Below, one piece after another: positions 50,834 to 53,344 of a stretch of DNA of 53,344 nucleotides. The number at the start of each line of letters is the position of its first letter. Position 1 is the first letter of the stretch. Source of the DNA: Vicinamibacterales bacterium (GTDB taxonomy: Bacteria; Acidobacteriota; Vicinamibacteria; Vicinamibacterales; 2-12-FULL-66-21). The position numbers and the translations under genes were made by a program. Under the pieces are notes generated by a model that searched no databases, was not told the DNA's origin, and was given only the letters and a program-made list of their open reading frames with translations. The stretch lies in the NCBI GenBank assembly GCA_035699745.1, contig DASSPH010000102.1, positions 1 through 53,344 of the forward strand, in the 5' to 3' direction.

Positions 50834-50839
50834 TAAGAT
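50834..50839 (+). promoter_or_regulatory. TAAGAT -10 for FGGY kinase, leaderless
   Basis: TAAGAT ends 6 nt before the GTG at 50846, so transcription would start on the G of the start codon. Confidence 0.4.
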
Positions 50840-50845
50840 GCCGGG

Positions 50846-52306
50846 GTGGCGCGGGTGCTCGCCCTCGACATCGGCACGTCGTCGATCCGGGCGGCGGTGT
50901 ACGGCCGCGGTCTGCATCCGCTCCGGCCGGGGGCGCGGATCCCATATCGCTGGCGCGCCGGCAGCGACGGCAGCGTCGAGGCATCGGCCGCCACCATGGA
51001 GCGCGCCGTCGCGAGCGCCATCGACGGCGCGCTCTCGGGCATGCGGTCCGGCGTGGATGCCGTCGCGGTCGCCGCCTTCTGGCACAGCCTGGTCGGCGTC
51101 GGCGACGATGGACGCGCGCTGACGGCCGTCATTCCCTGGAGCGACACCCGCAGCGCGCCGCAGGTGGAGGCGTTGCGCGCGCGCCTCGACGAGCGCGCGA
51201 GTCACGCCCGCACCGGCTGCCGCATTCACACGACCTACTGGCCGGCGCGTCTGCGCTGGTTCTCGCAGCGCGATCCGAAAACGTTCCGGCGGGTCCGCCG
51301 CTGGATGACGTTCCCCGCGTACCTGGAGCGGCGCTGGGTCGGGCGCAGAGCCGAGAGCCGGTCGCAGGCCTCGGCCACGGGACTGTTCGCGCACGCCTCC
51401 GGCACCTGGGACGCGGAGCTGTGCGCCGCCGCCGGCATCTCGTCCGCCCAGCTCGAGCCGATTGTCGATCTGGACGACACCGGGGCGCAGCTCTCCGCCG
51501 CGCTCGCGCGCCGCTGGCCGCAGCTGCGCGGCGCGCGCTGGATCCCGTGCGCCGGCGACGGCGCGCTGAACAACGTCGGCGCGAACTGCACCGCTCGCGG
51601 GCGCGCGGCGCTGATGATCGGCACCTCCGGAGCGCTTCGCCAGATCCTGCCGGCCGATCGCGTCCACACCGTGCCGTTCGAGCTGTGGCGTTACTGCCTG
51701 GATCGGCGGCGCGACGTCGTTGGCGGGGCGTTGAGCAACGGCGGCAACTTTGCGGGGTGGATGCGCCGGACGCTCGGGCTGGAGGACGGCGGCAAGGCCG
51801 CGGCCCGCGTCGACGCCGCAATCGCCCGCCTGCCTCCGGACGCGCACGGCCTGACCGTGCTGCCGTTCCTCGCCGGCCAGCGAACCCCCGACTATCCGGC
51901 GGACGCGTCCGGCGCCATCGCCGGCCTGCGGCTCACGACCACGCGCGACGAAATCGTCCGCGCGGGACTCGAGGCGGTCGCCTGTCGCTTCCTGGACGTC
52001 ATGCAGGAGCTGGTGCGCGTCGCCCCCGTCTCGCACCTGCTGGCGACGGGGACGGCGTTGACCGCCTCGCGCGTCTGGCCGCAGATCGTCGCCGACACCC
52101 TCGGCTGTCCGCTCAGCGTCCCGCGCGACGGGGAGCTGACCAGCCGCGGCGCGGCGATTCTCGGGTTCGAGCAGCTCGGCGTGCCGGTTCGCGGACTCGA
52201 GCCGCGCATCGCGCGCGTCTTTCATCCGGACGCGGCCGCGCACGCCGCGTATCGCGCGGCGGCGGCGCGCCAGCAGCGGCTGCGGCGGGCGCTTGTGGTA
52301 CCGTAA
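50846..52306 (+). CDS. FGGY-family carbohydrate kinase (gluconokinase-like)
   Basis: 486 aa, GTG start. ATPase fold: VLALDIGTSSIRAAVYG (phosphate-1), FWHSLVGVG, AVIPWSDTRSA (acidic/Arg substrate loop), IPCAGDGALNNVGANC, LMIGTSGALRQI and the adenosine motif LLATGTALTASRVWPQI. GDGALNN and IGTSGA are the patterns of gluconate/xylulose-type FGGY kinases, and overall order matches gluconokinase. With the KDG-kinase-like gene 7 bases downstream, a role in gluconate or sugar-acid breakdown is inferred. Confidence 0.85.
   Translation: MARVLALDIGTSSIRAAVYGRGLHPLRPGARIPYRWRAGSDGSVEASAATMERAVASAIDGALSGMRSGVDAVAVAAFWHSLVGVGDDGRALTAVIPWSDTRSAPQVEALRARLDERASHARTGCRIHTTYWPARLRWFSQRDPKTFRRVRRWMTFPAYLERRWVGRRAESRSQASATGLFAHASGTWDAELCAAAGISSAQLEPIVDLDDTGAQLSAALARRWPQLRGARWIPCAGDGALNNVGANCTARGRAALMIGTSGALRQILPADRVHTVPFELWRYCLDRRRDVVGGALSNGGNFAGWMRRTLGLEDGGKAAARVDAAIARLPPDAHGLTVLPFLAGQRTPDYPADASGAIAGLRLTTTRDEIVRAGLEAVACRFLDVMQELVRVAPVSHLLATGTALTASRVWPQIVADTLGCPLSVPRDGELTSRGAAILGFEQLGVPVRGLEPRIARVFHPDAAAHAAYRAAAARQQRLRRALVVP
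52299..52304 (+). promoter_or_regulatory. TACCGT -10-like hexamer for PfkB kinase
   Basis: TANNNT hexamer within the last codons of the FGGY kinase, ending 9 nt before the ATG at 52314. Weaker than the others; the gene may instead be read through from the upstream kinase. Confidence 0.3.
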
Positions 52307-52313
52307 CTCGCCA

Positions 52314-53344
52314 ATGTCGACTCCGCTGAAGATCAAGCCGGACGGCGCGCTCGACTTCCTGTCGCTGGGCGCGCTCATTCATCGTCTCGATCCCGGGATC
52401 GTGCCGTTCCGCAAGGCGACGGCGTGCTCCGTGCACGTCAGCGGCGGCGAGTTCAATTGCGCCGCGAACCTGGCCGATTGTTTCGGGCTCCGCACCGGCA
52501 TTGCCACCGCCCTCGTCGACTATCCGATCGGCGAGCTGATCGCCGGACAGGTCAGGGCGATGGGCGTGACGCCGTTCTACAAGCGCTTCGCGCACGACGG
52601 GGTGCGCGGACCGAACATGGCGGCGGTCTACAGCGATCGCGGGTTCGGCGTCCGCGGACCGGTCGTCTTCTACAACCGCGCCAACGAGGCGGCCGCGCTG
52701 CTCAAGCCCGGCGACTTCGACTGGAAGGACATCTTCGCCGCCGGCGTGCGGTGGTTTCACAGCGGGGGCATCTTCGCCTCGCTGTCGGAAACGACCGCCG
52801 AGTTGATCGTCGAAGGCATGGACGCGGCGAGAAAGCACGGCGCGGTCGTATCGTTCGATCTCAACTATCGCGAGAAGCTGTGGACCGCCGCCGGCGGTGC
52901 GCAGCGCGCCGTCTCGGTGCTCGGCCGCATCGTCGAGCACGTCGACGTGCTCGTGGGCAACGAGGAGGATCTGCAGAAAGGGCTCGGCATCGCCGGGCCG
53001 AAGGTCGCCGCGACGTCCCGGCTCGATCCCTCGACGTTCGTCGACATGATGGCGCGCGTCGTCGATCGCTTCCCGAACGTGAAAGCGGTGGCGACCACGC
53101 TGCGCGAAGTGCATTCGACGAGCCGGCACGCCTGGGCCGCGGTGGCGTGGATCGGCGGCGAGACGCATCTCTCGCCCACCTGCGAGCTGGACGTCTACGA
53201 TCGCGTCGGCGGCGGGGACGGCTTCGCCTCCGGCTTCTTCTACGGATTGATGAGCGGCGAACCCGCGGAGCAGGCGGTGCGTCTGGGATGGGCGCACGGC
53301 GCGCTGCTCACCACGTTCCCCGGGGACACGACCATGGCGACGCT
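52314..53344 (+). CDS. PfkB-family sugar kinase (2-keto-3-deoxygluconate kinase-like), 3' end outside window
   Basis: 343 codons visible, running off the right edge. Ribokinase fold: FLSLGALIHRLDPG, the substrate-binding Gly-Gly in VSGGEFNCAANLADCFG, VSFDLNYREKLW (PfkB beta-strand with DxNxR), VDVLVGNEEDLQ, and the C-terminal anion hole/catalytic base in YDRVGGGDGFASGFFYG (Asp of GGDGF). DLNYREKLW and NEEDLQ favour a KDG-type kinase over ribokinase or fructokinase. The tail after LGWAHGALLTTFPGDT should be nearly complete. Next to a gluconokinase-like gene, consistent with sugar-acid catabolism. Confidence 0.85.
   Translation, partial: MSTPLKIKPDGALDFLSLGALIHRLDPGIVPFRKATACSVHVSGGEFNCAANLADCFGLRTGIATALVDYPIGELIAGQVRAMGVTPFYKRFAHDGVRGPNMAAVYSDRGFGVRGPVVFYNRANEAAALLKPGDFDWKDIFAAGVRWFHSGGIFASLSETTAELIVEGMDAARKHGAVVSFDLNYREKLWTAAGGAQRAVSVLGRIVEHVDVLVGNEEDLQKGLGIAGPKVAATSRLDPSTFVDMMARVVDRFPNVKAVATTLREVHSTSRHAWAAVAWIGGETHLSPTCELDVYDRVGGGDGFASGFFYGLMSGEPAEQAVRLGWAHGALLTTFPGDTTMAT

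Noticed and set aside
1-53344. tRNA, rRNA, insertion sequences, integrases or attachment sites
   Set aside because: None was recognised by reading the gaps and gene products; the gaps are too short for most of these and show no cloverleaf or transposase.

Overview
The window is a gene-dense, very G+C-rich stretch of bacterial chromosome with about 40 protein genes, no rRNA, no recognisable tRNA, no insertion sequence and no CRISPR. No gap between genes exceeds about 260 bases. The content points to an Acidobacteriota genome, most like Vicinamibacteria. The indicators are a PadR regulator coupled to an ADOP-type permease, two TonB-dependent receptors with a CarboxypepD_reg-like N-terminus, a MerR-TPR protein, a Ser/Thr kinase with a TolB/WD40-like C-terminus, and several secreted metallopeptidases. 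This placement is inferred from gene families; no marker RNA is present.

Layout. 1-4427: a sigma-54 activator (cut by the left edge), then PadR and ADOP permease. 4438-5997 (minus): DinB-like protein and a DapB-fold dehydrogenase. 6061-15489 (plus): membrane protein, REC-HD-GYP regulator, NAD+ synthase, M14 peptidase, TonB receptor, vanadium-haloperoxidase-like protein. 15491-22498 (minus): a probable four-gene operon of a short YyaL-like thioredoxin protein, a transketolase-like enzyme, a winged-helix/FHA protein and a Ser/Thr kinase. 22522-27123 (plus): DUF4149, GAF/fRMsr-like protein, isocitrate dehydrogenase, acyltransferase, proline dehydrogenase and a small zinc-ribbon protein. 27184-28353 (minus): M20 peptidase. 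28380-31876 (plus): SDR, FGE-like protein, CCA-adding-type enzyme, beta-barrel protein. 31974-33839 (minus): dienelactone hydrolase and epimerase. 33865-38316 (plus): acyl-AMP ligase/ACP/PlsC fusion, IF-1, DEAD-box helicase, Cys-rich protein. 38483-39343 (minus): MerR-TPR. 39437-43438 (plus): glucokinase and TonB receptor. 43467-48738 (minus): sulfatase-like TPR protein, GT-C-like TPR membrane protein, M24 peptidase. 48765-53344 (plus): prolyl oligopeptidase, gluconokinase, KDG-kinase-like PfkB (cut by the right edge).

The most interesting signals are not the genes. (1) Divergent gene pairs share an 8-bp element holding two -10 hexamers on opposite strands, offset by 2 bp, with start codons only about 6-12 nt away on each side. 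Two of the elements are exact reverse complements of each other. Many other genes also have a TANNNT hexamer ending 6-10 nt before the start codon, which suggests widespread leaderless transcription. (2) There are short-period degenerate repeats: a heptamer array forming a large inverted repeat between convergent genes, a heptamer array inside a coding sequence, and an octamer array placed in the same orientation just upstream of two genes. (3) A 28-bp triplicate makes three hairpins whose + strand transcript has GNRA tetraloops. (4) A 17-bp direct-repeat box is shared by the promoters of the first TonB receptor and the haloperoxidase. (5) A cluster of palindromes lies in frame inside the prolyl oligopeptidase gene.
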